From contig JAFLJS010000037.1 in the NCBI GenBank assembly GCA_022712895.1, positions 1 to 64,000 of the forward strand: 64,000 nt of DNA. Reading direction: 5' to 3'. Positions 1-7,723 of this stretch are shown piece after piece. The DNA is from Desulfocapsa sp. (GTDB lineage Bacteria; Desulfobacterota; Desulfobulbia; Desulfobulbales; Desulfocapsaceae). Each line of letters opens with the position of its first letter. The first letter of the stretch is position 1. A model generated the notes under the pieces. That model worked only from the letters and a program-made list of their open reading frames with translations. It ran no database searches and had not been told where the DNA came from. The translations under genes were made by a program, and so were the position numbers.

Positions 1-69
1 AGACGATTGAGTTGAATTACTCAAGTCTAAGGGGGAGTAATTTTCTAATATATAATTTTCTACGGCCAT
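1..69 (-). CDS. 5' end of a minus-strand gene running off the left edge
   Basis: Read on the minus strand, an ATG at 69 follows a strong ribosome binding site, AAGGAGG (complement of 75-81), at a spacing of 5 bases. It opens 23 codons without a stop up to the window edge; the product begins MAVENYILENYSPL. The visible part has no recognisable domain. The strong Shine-Dalgarno sequence and the open frame support a real gene divergent from the one at 256, but most of it lies outside the window. Confidence 0.5.
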   Translation of the reverse strand, partial: MAVENYILENYSPLDLSNSTQSS

Positions 70-255
70 ACGTTCCTCCTTCTTCTTTTGTAGAAAAAAC
101 AGGGTATTAATGACCTTATTATACCATAAGCTCGATCGTTATGTTATTACGTATATAGGGGAAATATATTGACTTTGGGGCGTGATAATTTCGTAACTGG
201 CTTAAAATAAGAATAAATAAATCTGTCCCTTTTTCACTTTTTTAAGGAGCTTAAT

Positions 256-519
256 ATGCGTTTCCAGCAGAAGTTTAAGGCATTGTCACTAGACAAGCAG
301 GTTGCCATTATTCTTGGGGGATTCGGGGTTGTTTTCGGCTCTTCATGGAAAGTATATACCTACTTTGAATCACAAGCAGTCGAGCTATCCATGCCTACTG
401 GTAGCACTGTTATTTTGTCACCTATTGTAATCCAGAAAACCACAGGTAAACAAAGCCCTGCAATCGTTTCTGACGAAGTCAATATTAATTTTAATTCTGG
501 GTCACAGCAAGAGGATTAA
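256..519 (+). CDS. small single-span membrane protein, function unknown
   Basis: An 87-residue protein with a basic N-terminus, one hydrophobic segment at about residues 16-37 and a polar C-terminal half. The start follows TTAAGGAGC at good spacing. The C-terminal segment (GKQSPAI, then alternating hydrophobic residues VNINFN) recurs in the next gene as GNQSPAIFIS, so the two products share a short motif. The stop lies 3 bases before the next ATG, which suggests an operon and perhaps a shared envelope location. I do not recognise a named family. It is real on RBS, composition and context; function is unknown. Confidence 0.6.
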   Translation: MRFQQKFKALSLDKQVAIILGGFGVVFGSSWKVYTYFESQAVELSMPTGSTVILSPIVIQKTTGKQSPAIVSDEVNINFNSGSQQED

Positions 520-522
520 AAA

Positions 523-1448
523 ATGAACAAGAAACTAATTGGTTCGATTTTGCTTTTGCATTCAGCTTTTTATATATCCAAACCTATGCGACTGAAAAAA
601 TTAACCAAACTAGTCAATCTACCCAAGGTAACCAAAGCCCCGCCATTTTTATTTCACCTGGAGGCACTTCAAACGTCACTTATAAAATCTCGCAAAAAGC
701 CATAGATGAGATGACACAAACGGCAGCGAATCATATGCGAGAGGAGTTTTTAAATTGCCTAAAAATTGCTGCTGAGTTTCAAACTGCTATATTGAACGAG
801 TTAAACGTCAAACTGTCAAAGTATCTTACGAAGCATACTCAAGTCAGTAATGTAGAGGCTGAAGCATGGGCACATAATATTCTGCAAACAGCCTCAGGAA
901 TCAAAAAAGCGCAGAAAGAGTTTGAAGACACAGCAAAAAAATATAATGAGGAAATCTCAAAAATGCTGGTGACTAGTAGCTATAATTACATCACTTTCGT
1001 TTTGGGGATTGTTGATACTAAACTTAATGCGTTACAGAAAATTGATCCCGAGATAACTGTAGAAAGAAATGATAAGCTTGTACTGTTTAGTGATGAGGAA
1101 CATCCTGTAAAACCTTATGTCATAAAGCAATTTAACCTACCTGGACACAATTCTATACAAGTAGTATGTTTTCCTGGAAAAACCAATCTTGGTTTAGTAG
1201 AAAAATGTCCAACTATCAAATTTGCTGAAGTCAAATCTAATACACTTGTACAACAATTTTCTTTCACACCAATACACCCAACAGGTAGTACTACCTCGGG
1301 GACGAAACTGCCCTATCAAGAGAATAGAATTAAACATGAAGATGTTATGTATCCTTTAACTGGACAGCCATCTTTGGATGAAAAAACAAAAAATGAATTC
1401 GAGAAAACTTTTGATAAGTTCTTTCAATTAGCTTACGGAAATCGGTAA
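523..1448 (+). pseudogene. exported protein of unknown function, frameshifted near its signal peptide
   Basis: An ATG at 523, behind AGAGGATT, opens a signal-peptide-like start (MNKKLIGSILLLHSAF). That frame then turns into unlikely sequence and stops at 705. The frame of the downstream ORF (ATG at 711) is open far upstream and reads LYIQTYATEKINQTSQ, then GNQSPAIFISPGG, matching the motif at the end of the preceding protein. The natural product is therefore one exported protein of about 308 residues, and a one-base slip is needed at the T run at 567-571. The mature part is hydrophilic, mostly helical to about residue 200, with no domain I recognise. The cause may be a true frameshift, a sequencing error in the homopolymer, or rare ribosomal slippage. 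If only the 711 start were used, the product would be a 245-residue cytoplasmic protein. Confidence 0.6.
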
Positions 1449-1483
1449 ATACTTTTTGGATTTTGTTTAGTGCTTGTAAGTCA

Positions 1484-1561
1484 GGCATCCGGCTAAGCTA
1501 TACTGCTGATTATTATTTTGTCTGCACCGACCTAGCCGGATGCCGGTAAATGGGGTCAGAG
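1484..1561. repeat. REP-like inverted repeat with conserved-looking flank
   Basis: Perfect 12-base arms, GGCATCCGGCTA at 1484-1495 and TAGCCGGATGCC at 1533-1544, enclose 37 bases. They are followed at 1551 by TGGGGTCAGAGTAAAAT. From memory, a TGGGGTCAGA-type tail beside a GC-rich hairpin is seen at the ends of REP/RAYT-associated repeats in many proteobacteria; that link is recollection, not a search. The hairpin may also serve as a terminator for the gene ending at 1448. No transposase lies nearby, so if it is a mobile repeat it is non-autonomous. Confidence 0.5.
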
Positions 1562-1659
1562 TAAAATACTCAAAAAAAACAGTGGTAGTCCTTAAAGACT
1601 ACGTGGATACTGAAAGTCAACATAGCGCCCCTAAATGAAAACATATCAAGAGTTTTCGT

Positions 1660-1809
1660 ATGGCTCGTAGATCACAAAGCACTATAGAAGATCTAATGGA
1701 CATAAGTTCCATTCTACCCTGGTGGGTAGGCCTGCCCTGGCAGTGGTTTCGTATGTTTGCAACGTTTGGGGAAATTATTTTACCAGTAAGGTGCTGCTCT
1801 ACTGAATGA
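1660..1809 (+). pseudogene. N-terminal remnant of a membrane-anchored Mrr-type restriction endonuclease
   Basis: The reading frame from ATG 1660 gives MARRSQSTIEDLMDI followed by LPWWVG, and a shifted frame continues with LAVVSYVC. This resembles the start of a family of small proteins with an N-terminal transmembrane hairpin and an Mrr-like nuclease domain (basic start, IEDL, LPWWVGV, then a hydrophobic span). Only the first 30-40 residues are recognisable, and a frameshift within about 1730-1745 is needed to join them. No catalytic domain follows: the next 60 bases lead into the 3' end of the opposite-strand helicase. I read it as a decayed defence gene; the short match limits certainty. 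Confidence 0.45.
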
Positions 1810-1871
1810 CCTCCTTTTTCGTTGCAAAAAGACATGTTTTCAAGTTCCTGATCCAGGCGGTAGGATTCTTT

Positions 1872-4157
1872 CTACACCGACAATAGCCTGGCAATTTCCG
1901 CCATAAGCACTTTCTCGCCATGATCGTTAAACAAGACGCGTATCTTCCCTGAACTGCGATCAAGCACTTGGGTAACTACTCCATTGCCAAAAAAAGCAGA
2001 ACGAACCAGCACTCCTTCGGCAAGATCATTTATACTGTAATGCCCTACAGGAGCAGGAACTGTGTGAAATGGAGAGACAGGAGAATCGACAGCCTTCAGG
2101 TAGCAATTGGCAATGTGTGATGTTTGTGCCTTCAGCTTTGTGCTGATTGTTGTATCCTCAACATGAACCGCCTCTCCCAGCAGATCACTCACCCTTAGGT
2201 TGCTCTCGTATAGAAAACGGCTGGCCAGTGGTGTCGCTTTGCTGTCTGCCTGTGGTGGGAAGGTAGCGTTTCCTGCCTTTTTCTGTCTGCTAAAAACAGC
2301 ATCAAAGGGATGGGTGAAAACCACTCTATTTATGGCTCTTGTCATGGCCACATAGAACAGGCGGCGTTCATCTTCCAGGTTGTCGAATGGCGTCTGTTTC
2401 TCCTCCAGCAAGGGGAACGCCCCATCCTCAAGGCCTGGAATAATCACCAGTGGCCATTCAAGTCCTTTGGCTCTATGAATTGAGGTAATCAGCAGTCGCT
2501 CCATTGCAGAGCTGGTATTGGCGTCATGTAATTGCTCTATTTTCTGGAGAAAGGGTACAACCTGCAGGTTCATCCTTTTGGCGAAGTGAAGAAATGCGAC
2601 ACAGGTTTTCACCCTGTTGACAGCAGTGGCTCTGCGTGTGGAAATGCGGTGATAGAATGAAAACAGATCAGATGTTTCGATGATTGTTTCTAATACCTCA
2701 TGGGCTTTTCCTGAAACAGGGAGTTTTATTATTTTATGCCATGTTTCGGCCCTTTTGTGTAGCTGCTCTTGCAAAAAGTAGGGCATTTTACTGGTGGTGG
2801 CAGAAATGATGTAGTCTGGAGATTTTGCGGGATTCTTCGCTATCCTACTGGCAATATAAGATATTTTGTCTCTTTTTAAACCGAGATGTGGATTGCTTAA
2901 CATGGCTTCGATGGTCTGCAGTCCGTTTTGCAGATCTCCCTGTCCAAGGCTGCCTTCGCAGAGCTGTAGAAATCCACAGAGTGCCATAATTTCCCGGCAT
3001 TCAAAGACTGGCTCATGTCCTTCAATGTGGTAGGGAATCATATGTTCCAGAAGAGCCAGTTCCACCGGGACTGCCATGGCATACAGCCGCACCAGCACGG
3101 CACAATCTTTCAGCTTGCGGCCCTCTTTTTTCCAGTTTTCCAGGATGGGGAGGAGTGGATGGTGATTGCTCTCTTCAAGACAGCGAATTTCACTGTCAGG
3201 CGTACCAGAAAAGGAAAGACACATCTTTCTGTCACGCATCCGATTGTTGCTGATAAGGTGGTTTGCTGCCAGTGACAGCCTGTGCCCATAGCGAAAGGTA
3301 TAGGAAAGTGTGTAGTTGACAGTTTTCGGAAAATCATGCTCAAAGCGGCTGCTAATATATTCGGGTTTTGCTCCTCGCCATTCATAAATACACTGATCCA
3401 CATCCCCAACTACCATGACACTGGCCTTGTCACCGGCTATGAACCTGAGAAGTTGCTGCTGGACTTCATTGATGTCCTGATACTCGTCAACAATGATATG
3501 ATCGACATGTCCGCCCACCCATTTCCCGATCTTTTCATTATCCAGCATGGCCATGACCGGTTCGTAGATCAAATCGGCATAAAATCGTATTTTTTGGGCT
3601 TTACGTTGTTTTTCAAAGAGCTTGAAGCCATGGATAAAGTAGTCAAAGCGTTTTTCCATATTTAGATTGGAAAAGATCTTTTCTGCTGACTGTGTGTCTG
3701 ATTTGACCAGGTCGATAAAGGTGATAAAATTTTCGATGTTTTCCTTGCTCAGCCATTCCTCGTTCCCGCCGCCCTGTTCAAGAATGAGTCGAATAGTGCT
3801 TTTAGCAAGTTTTTCCGCAAGAAATTCCTCTGTCTGTAGAACGCGATGCGGCAGATATCCTTGTTTGGTAAAGCTCTTGATCAGGCGTAGACCGAGGGAG
3901 TGAAAGGTGCGCACTTCAGGTATTTTTTGTTTTTGATGAGATATGCGGGAGAGTTTTTCCAGTTTTGCGGCAAAGGAATCCCGGGCAGATTTGTTGAACA
4001 TCAGGATCAGCAGTTTTCCCGGAGGCACCCCCTGTGCCAGTAAATGCTTCACTCTGGAAACCATGGTGGTGGTTTTTCCTGAGCCGGCCACCGCACTGAC
4101 TTTGGCGTGGGTGCCGGAGTGGCTGATGATTTGTTGTTGTTCTTTGGTTAACTGCAT
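1872..4157 (-). CDS. UvrD/Rep-family superfamily 1 DNA helicase
   Basis: A 761-residue ATP-dependent 3'-5' DNA helicase of the UvrD/Rep/PcrA family. From the chosen ATG, Walker A (AVAGSGKTTT) lies at about 22-31, motif II as DEYQD at 224-228, then GDVDQCIYEWRGA (motif III region), HRAKGLEWPLVIIPG near residue 580 and the motif VI signature FYVAMTRA near 640. The last 55 residues (FGNGVVTQVLDRSSGKIRVLF) look like the small Tudor-like tail of PcrA-type helicases. A TTG 17 codons upstream (4208) behind TAGGA is an alternative start; ATG 4157 places the Q-motif (LTKEQQQII) at the usual distance from the N-terminus. The product probably acts in repair or replication restart. The upstream gene is the DUF2293 protein at 4248, about 90 bases away on the same strand. 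Confidence 0.9.
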   Translation of the reverse strand: MQLTKEQQQIISHSGTHAKVSAVAGSGKTTTMVSRVKHLLAQGVPPGKLLILMFNKSARDSFAAKLEKLSRISHQKQKIPEVRTFHSLGLRLIKSFTKQGYLPHRVLQTEEFLAEKLAKSTIRLILEQGGGNEEWLSKENIENFITFIDLVKSDTQSAEKIFSNLNMEKRFDYFIHGFKLFEKQRKAQKIRFYADLIYEPVMAMLDNEKIGKWVGGHVDHIIVDEYQDINEVQQQLLRFIAGDKASVMVVGDVDQCIYEWRGAKPEYISSRFEHDFPKTVNYTLSYTFRYGHRLSLAANHLISNNRMRDRKMCLSFSGTPDSEIRCLEESNHHPLLPILENWKKEGRKLKDCAVLVRLYAMAVPVELALLEHMIPYHIEGHEPVFECREIMALCGFLQLCEGSLGQGDLQNGLQTIEAMLSNPHLGLKRDKISYIASRIAKNPAKSPDYIISATTSKMPYFLQEQLHKRAETWHKIIKLPVSGKAHEVLETIIETSDLFSFYHRISTRRATAVNRVKTCVAFLHFAKRMNLQVVPFLQKIEQLHDANTSSAMERLLITSIHRAKGLEWPLVIIPGLEDGAFPLLEEKQTPFDNLEDERRLFYVAMTRAINRVVFTHPFDAVFSRQKKAGNATFPPQADSKATPLASRFLYESNLRVSDLLGEAVHVEDTTISTKLKAQTSHIANCYLKAVDSPVSPFHTVPAPVGHYSINDLAEGVLVRSAFFGNGVVTQVLDRSSGKIRVLFNDHGEKVLMAEIARLLSV

Positions 4158-4247
4158 TGATGAGTTTTGGGGGATTATATGTCTTTGCTGTGTGCTGCGA
4201 TTCTGCAATGTCCTACACCCATCTTACCGCACAGGAACGAGATGTCA

Positions 4248-4934
4248 TCAGCCATCTGAAATGCACATCAATACCCTTCTCAGGGGGCAGTCTCCTGATG
4301 TTTCCAATCCATGGCGATAGGAATGCAGCAGCTCTACTGATTTTTTTGCGAGTTGTCTGCGGATCTCTCTTCTTTTACCCTTTACCCGTGCGATGCGCAT
4401 GGAGTCGTAGGCCGTGGTTGCATGGCGCATCCAGGCAATCACGGCAGCTTCGGCCCGTTTGGCGACGGGGATGCGGGTGGTTCTGGCCACGGTACCGCTG
4501 CCCACAGGAGTCGCATGGCTGGTGATCTTTTCGGCCAGAAGTTGTGCCTCCGGTCGGTATCTCTCATGAAAGGCCAGGAAGGAAAGTACTTCGTTGAAGA
4601 ATTCCTTTTCATAGGCCTTGTGTTTGGCCTGGCGGCGGGCAAGGTCATTGGACCGTTTTCGGGCATAGGCTGGGGTTGCCCGCATGGCGGTAACTTCTTC
4701 CTGTGCTGCCAGGATATCTGCCTTGTCGGCCCAGATCCCTTTAGCTATCAGTCTTCGGCCCATTTTGACCTGTACAACCCAGGTTGGGCCCTTGGCCTTG
4801 ACACTCCTGGTGATTGCCGCATCGCCGGCAGCCAGAAAGTCCCAGTTGTCAGGCGTTGCGAGGCTCTTGCCCGATTCCGACAAAACGGTTCCTTCACTAC
4901 GGCCGGGCCGTACAATTTGGTGGGTATGTGCCAT
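4248..4934 (-). CDS. DUF2293 domain protein
   Basis: A 228-residue basic protein. The C-terminal half carries the DUF2293 pattern as I know it: RIPVAKRAEAAVIAWMRH, then TTAYDSM, RVKGKRREIRRQLA and a final LL-SYR. The N-terminal part, with WVVQVKMGRRLIAKGIWA near residue 50, resembles the usual leader of this family. Molecular function is unknown. The gene sits just upstream of the helicase on the same strand, with a 90-base gap that includes the helicase's possible TTG start, so the two may be co-transcribed. Its own RBS is weak (TAAGAA). Confidence 0.8.
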   Translation of the reverse strand: MAHTHQIVRPGRSEGTVLSESGKSLATPDNWDFLAAGDAAITRSVKAKGPTWVVQVKMGRRLIAKGIWADKADILAAQEEVTAMRATPAYARKRSNDLARRQAKHKAYEKEFFNEVLSFLAFHERYRPEAQLLAEKITSHATPVGSGTVARTTRIPVAKRAEAAVIAWMRHATTAYDSMRIARVKGKRREIRRQLAKKSVELLHSYRHGLETSGDCPLRRVLMCISDG

Positions 4935-5047
4935 AGGTTCTTAAGATGGGGTGGTGGGTTGGTCGCGCCGTGTTGTATTCTGCTATGATTCTATAACACA
5001 GTCGGCCAAGAGAGGAAATATGGATTTGTGATTTCTTCCTGCTAGTA

Positions 5048-5090
5048 CAGCACAGAGCCCCCAACCGAAAGAGGGGAATTCTCTGTGCTG
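5048..5090 (-). terminator. strong two-part hairpin downstream of the zinc-ribbon gene
   Basis: Perfect outer arms CAGCACAGAG (5048-5057) and CTCTGTGCTG (5081-5090) enclose an inner CCCCC/GGGG pairing (5058-5062 with 5073-5076). It lies 11 bases past the stop of the minus-strand gene at 5102. There is no clear T run on either side, so it may be a 3'-end stabiliser rather than an intrinsic terminator. Confidence 0.5.
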
Positions 5091-5101
5091 CTATTTGTGC
5101 A

Positions 5102-5326
5102 TCAAGCAACAATTGCCTGTGGCGTACATAGATTGTCTTCTTCCGTGGCAACACGGCCACAGCCTCCACAGACGAACTTCATCTCTGAAAGCTTATCTTT
5201 ACAGACATGCCTGGCATCCACCTCTGGCGTTCCACAAAAACTACATTCCGATTTGTCGTCACAGGGGTTGCAGAGATGATTGGGAGCATCAGAAAGCGCT
5301 CCACAAGTTTTACATGTATAAGACAT
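5102..5326 (-). CDS. small cysteine-rich zinc-ribbon-like protein
   Basis: A 74-residue protein with four cysteine pairs or near-pairs: CKTC near residue 5, CNPC near 19, CSFC near 28 and CGGC near 53, plus HLC and HVC elements that could supply histidine ligands. This suggests two zinc-ribbon or rubredoxin-like knuckles. The start follows AAGGAGATCATT, a strong RBS. It is the last of four small minus-strand genes (6555 down to 5102). Small zinc-ribbon proteins of this kind occur in many anaerobic Desulfobacterota, but I cannot assign a role. Confidence 0.75.
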   Translation of the reverse strand: MSYTCKTCGALSDAPNHLCNPCDDKSECSFCGTPEVDARHVCKDKLSEMKFVCGGCGRVATEEDNLCTPQAIVA

Positions 5327-5466
5327 AATGATCTCCTTACCTAATTTTGGTGCGAGTTTATTTGCTATCAGGACAGATTCCCCATCACAAATAGCTTATA
5401 AAGCGAAATAGCCATTACTTTTTTTCATCATCCCCAAAGCGATGCAGGAGAACTCAGCCAAACAAC

Positions 5467-5823
5467 TTAACAACATTCTTCCATTTTATAATTTATGCCA
5501 TCCATGGAGATGAAATGAATCCCGCTGAGTTTCGGGAGACCTGCAACTTTCCATGCTTTTTCAGGATTAATAAATTGTTCGTTAACACATTTTCTTGATT
5601 GATGAACAATTTTACATAATTGGTTCAAGATGGGAAATACCTTAAACTTCAGGTAATATTTTCGCATAAAGGATATTATATCCATCTGTTCCTTGGATAA
5701 GGTGTCAATACCTTCACGTGACGCCAACTCTTGAGCGACATCTTCATTCCAATCCTCAAGCTTGGAAAGAAATCCGTCATCATCAATTTCTATTGTTTTT
5801 CCATCATATTTTATAGCAGACAT
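5467..5823 (-). CDS. DsrC/TusE-family protein lacking both conserved cysteines, with a CC tail
   Basis: A 118-residue DsrC/TusE-family protein. Family signatures visible are the start IKYDGKTIEIDDDGFL, WNEDVAQELA near residue 25 and the C-terminal motif KVAGLPKLSG at 92-101. In true DsrC the C-terminal arm reads CKIAGLPKPTGC, whose two cysteines form the sulfur-carrying trisulfide. Here the aligned residues are W91 and I102, so both are lost. The protein instead extends 16 residues further and ends in EECC. Cysteines also occur at 70 and 79. By the published scheme (DsrC, TusE, cysteine-free RspA-like) it falls nearest the regulatory or divergent group. ATG 5823 is chosen over the upstream ATG at 5862 because GAGAGG precedes it. 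Confidence 0.85.
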   Translation of the reverse strand: MSAIKYDGKTIEIDDDGFLSKLEDWNEDVAQELASREGIDTLSKEQMDIISFMRKYYLKFKVFPILNQLCKIVHQSRKCVNEQFINPEKAWKVAGLPKLSGIHFISMDGINYKMEECC

Positions 5824-5925
5824 TTCGCACCTCTCTGTTGAAGAAATCGTTGTTGAAATCACTCACAACAATCTAATAACAATTAGCTGGCTGCCGTTGC
5901 AGGCAACCAGTTTGTCATCCAAGGG

Positions 5926-6222
5926 TTAGGCGGCAACACCCTTATATTTTGCGTACAGATCGTGAACCTTGCGCCTTAAATCTTTAAGAACCTTTGAATC
6001 CTCGTCTGAAACCCAACGAGGTTCGCTGAGGGAAAAAATAAATTTGGTCAATTCGTCAAGAGTACTCTCTGTGGCTCTGCACCACTCGCCAGTACAAATT
6101 TTCCCAATTTCTTCAGCCTCGGTAAGCTCCTCCTCAATCAGTGCAAGTGAATTTTTTAGATTCGTCATAAATTCACGGTGCGCTATCAGAAATGAATCCA
6201 CCATCTCATCTTGTCTTTTCAT
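5926..6222 (-). CDS. small helical acidic protein, function unknown
   Basis: A 98-residue protein predicted to be almost wholly helical, with heptad-like stretches (SLALIEEELTEAEEIG) and a central ICTGEWC segment holding two cysteines six residues apart. The end is basic and amphipathic (LRRKVHDLYAKYKG). It starts behind AAGGAAACTATC. It lies between the DsrC-like gene and an 84-residue gene, same strand, with gaps of about 100 and 80 bases. I do not recognise a named family. The context suggests a role with the DsrC-like protein, which is inference only. Confidence 0.6.
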   Translation of the reverse strand: MKRQDEMVDSFLIAHREFMTNLKNSLALIEEELTEAEEIGKICTGEWCRATESTLDELTKFIFSLSEPRWVSDEDSKVLKDLRRKVHDLYAKYKGVAA

Positions 6223-6300
6223 GATAGTTTCCTTCGTTTTAAAAAGGTGATCTGCAACTGTTTTGTCTTTCAGTTTTACTATTATTACAGCGAATTTATA

Positions 6301-6555
6301 TCAGTATTGTTCACCTTTAACATTTTTAACAAGTTGTGCGATCTCAAGTCCAAGAGACACACATTGTTTATTATCCATACAGTTATCGGCATCAGGTTCC
6401 TCCAGGTAATGAAGGAGTTCGTGCTTATCTTTTTTTAAATCAACCACCCAGACATTTTTATTTTCATTCCAATCCACCATGATGTCAATTTCGCACTGGC
6501 CTATTTCTGGGTATATTTCTACAATTTTATTGCACAGTTTTTGTCTATCATGCAT
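6301..6555 (-). CDS. small conserved-looking protein with CVSLGLEIAQL motif
   Basis: An 84-residue protein that begins HDRQKLCNKIVEIYPEIG, has a central beta-rich part (VDWNENKNVWVVDLKKD) and ends with DADNCMDNKQCVSLGLEIAQL. It has cysteines at about 8, 21, 59 and 65. The pattern looks like a family I associate with sulfate-reducing bacteria, without known function; that is recollection, not a search. AAAGGAGGACGCC before the ATG is an excellent RBS. It is the first gene of the four-gene minus-strand set, so any promoter should lie in 6556-6860. Confidence 0.65.
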   Translation of the reverse strand: MHDRQKLCNKIVEIYPEIGQCEIDIMVDWNENKNVWVVDLKKDKHELLHYLEEPDADNCMDNKQCVSLGLEIAQLVKNVKGEQY

Positions 6556-7045
6556 GGCGTCCTCCTTTTATTCGTTATTCCATCTCCACTTCTGTGAAGC
6601 GTCCTCTAAGTTGTTTTATCGATCACAAAGGACTTTGACACTCAATTACCCTTTTGCAGTCGCTAATTGGAATGGAATGAAGGAGTTTCCTCCTTATCAG
6701 TAATATAATACCACAATGTGGCATTGCAAGTGGGCAAACCTTTAATAGAAGAGGCCCCCATAATTTGAACATGGTTGTAAGTGGATAATCTGCTACTTTT
6801 AACAGTCTCCCATGGGCTATTGTTTTTAACCATGCTCTCTATTTCGGGTAGGGCGTGGAGCACTGTAGGGTTGGAAAAAGTTCAGGCCCTACTTGTACTT
6901 CATCTATGCAGATCAGCTTATTCCTGTGGGTAAGAAAAAAACGCTGAGGGTCTGTGAGTTTTAGTAGATCGGAGGGGCTTGAACAAAGTTCTCCTTACCA
7001 CCTCAGTTCAATGGTGGTGCTACATAGGGGATTAAGCCATCAATA
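6556..7045. other. 490-base intergenic stretch
   Basis: This separates the minus-strand small-gene cluster from the 3' end of the ABC transporter operon. It should contain the cluster's promoter and the operon's 3' end. A 66-codon minus-strand ORF (6663-6863) has no convincing start or protein-like composition. I see no strong hairpin, repeat or RNA gene. Confidence 0.4.
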
Positions 7046-7723
7046 TTAGGATTCCTGGTGCCCAAACCCTGGTACATGTAACCACTGCTCAACCTTTTTC
7101 AGGATCAGCATGGCACAGGAGACCAGCACCAGATAATATAACCCCACCATCATAAACACCTCAGTAAATCTGAAATATTCGGTGGCGATGGTATTGCCTT
7201 CACCGGTAAGCTCCATGCAGGTAACGATGTAAGCAAGAGAAGAATATTTTATAAGATAGATGATTTCATTCCCGCAGCCATGTAATGCACGTCTCATTGC
7301 CTGGGGGATGATGATCCAGAATACGGTTTGAAACGAAGAAAAACCTAAGGCTTGTGCCCCCCAATACTGGCCACGTTTAATAGAAAGCAAAGCCCCTCTA
7401 ACATATTCAGACTGATAAGCACCACTGCATAGCATGAATCCGGTAACAGCAGCACCATATGGGGAAAAATAAATCCCAAGGTTGGGTAAACCGTAGTAGA
7501 GAACAAACAATTGAATAACAAGCGGAGTACCACGAAAGACCGCTGCATACCCATCACATAATTTCCGAATAAACTTCGGTCCATAGGTACGAAGTGAACC
7601 AGCAGCAATACCTATACAAACCCCACCAAGAGCGGAAGGAATGATAAGGGCAATACTCATGATCACGCCTTTATTTAAGGCTGGCAGAAGATCCTGATAG
7701 AATTGAGACAACTCCACTATCAA
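7046..7723 (-). CDS. polar amino acid ABC transporter permease (second of pair)
   Basis: A 225-residue HisM/GlnP-type inner-membrane permease with about five hydrophobic segments. The family loop that contacts the ATPase is visible as GAYQSEYVRGALLSIKRGQYWGAQALGFS (short form: EYVRGALLSI..GQ..AAxALG) near residues 100-130, followed by PQAMRRALHGCGNEIIYLIK. It is the last gene of the operon and overlaps the ATPase gene by 4 bases (ATGA), a sign of translational coupling. It should form a heterodimer with the permease at 8481. The substrate cannot be read from sequence beyond 'polar amino acid'. Confidence 0.88.
   Translation of the reverse strand: MIVELSQFYQDLLPALNKGVIMSIALIIPSALGGVCIGIAAGSLRTYGPKFIRKLCDGYAAVFRGTPLVIQLFVLYYGLPNLGIYFSPYGAAVTGFMLCSGAYQSEYVRGALLSIKRGQYWGAQALGFSSFQTVFWIIIPQAMRRALHGCGNEIIYLIKYSSLAYIVTCMELTGEGNTIATEYFRFTEVFMMVGLYYLVLVSCAMLILKKVEQWLHVPGFGHQES

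Noticed and set aside
567-571. Programmed -1 frameshift site in the gene at 523
   Set aside because: The T5 run does not form the X XXY YYZ heptamer in the needed frame and no strong downstream structure is evident; an indel is simpler.
1617-1835. 72-codon minus-strand ORF
   Set aside because: It lies opposite the Mrr-type remnant, has no RBS and unlikely composition; the plus-strand reading makes better sense.
4353-4988. 211-codon plus-strand ORF
   Set aside because: Antisense shadow of the DUF2293 gene, with low-complexity glycine/histidine/cysteine-rich translation and no RBS.
5467-5862. Upstream ATG start for the DsrC-like protein
   Set aside because: It adds a 13-residue Ser/Thr-rich stretch not seen in the family, while the inner ATG has a good RBS.
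6663-6863. 66-codon minus-strand ORF in an intergenic region
   Set aside because: No RBS, no domain, no pattern of conserved residues; probably chance.
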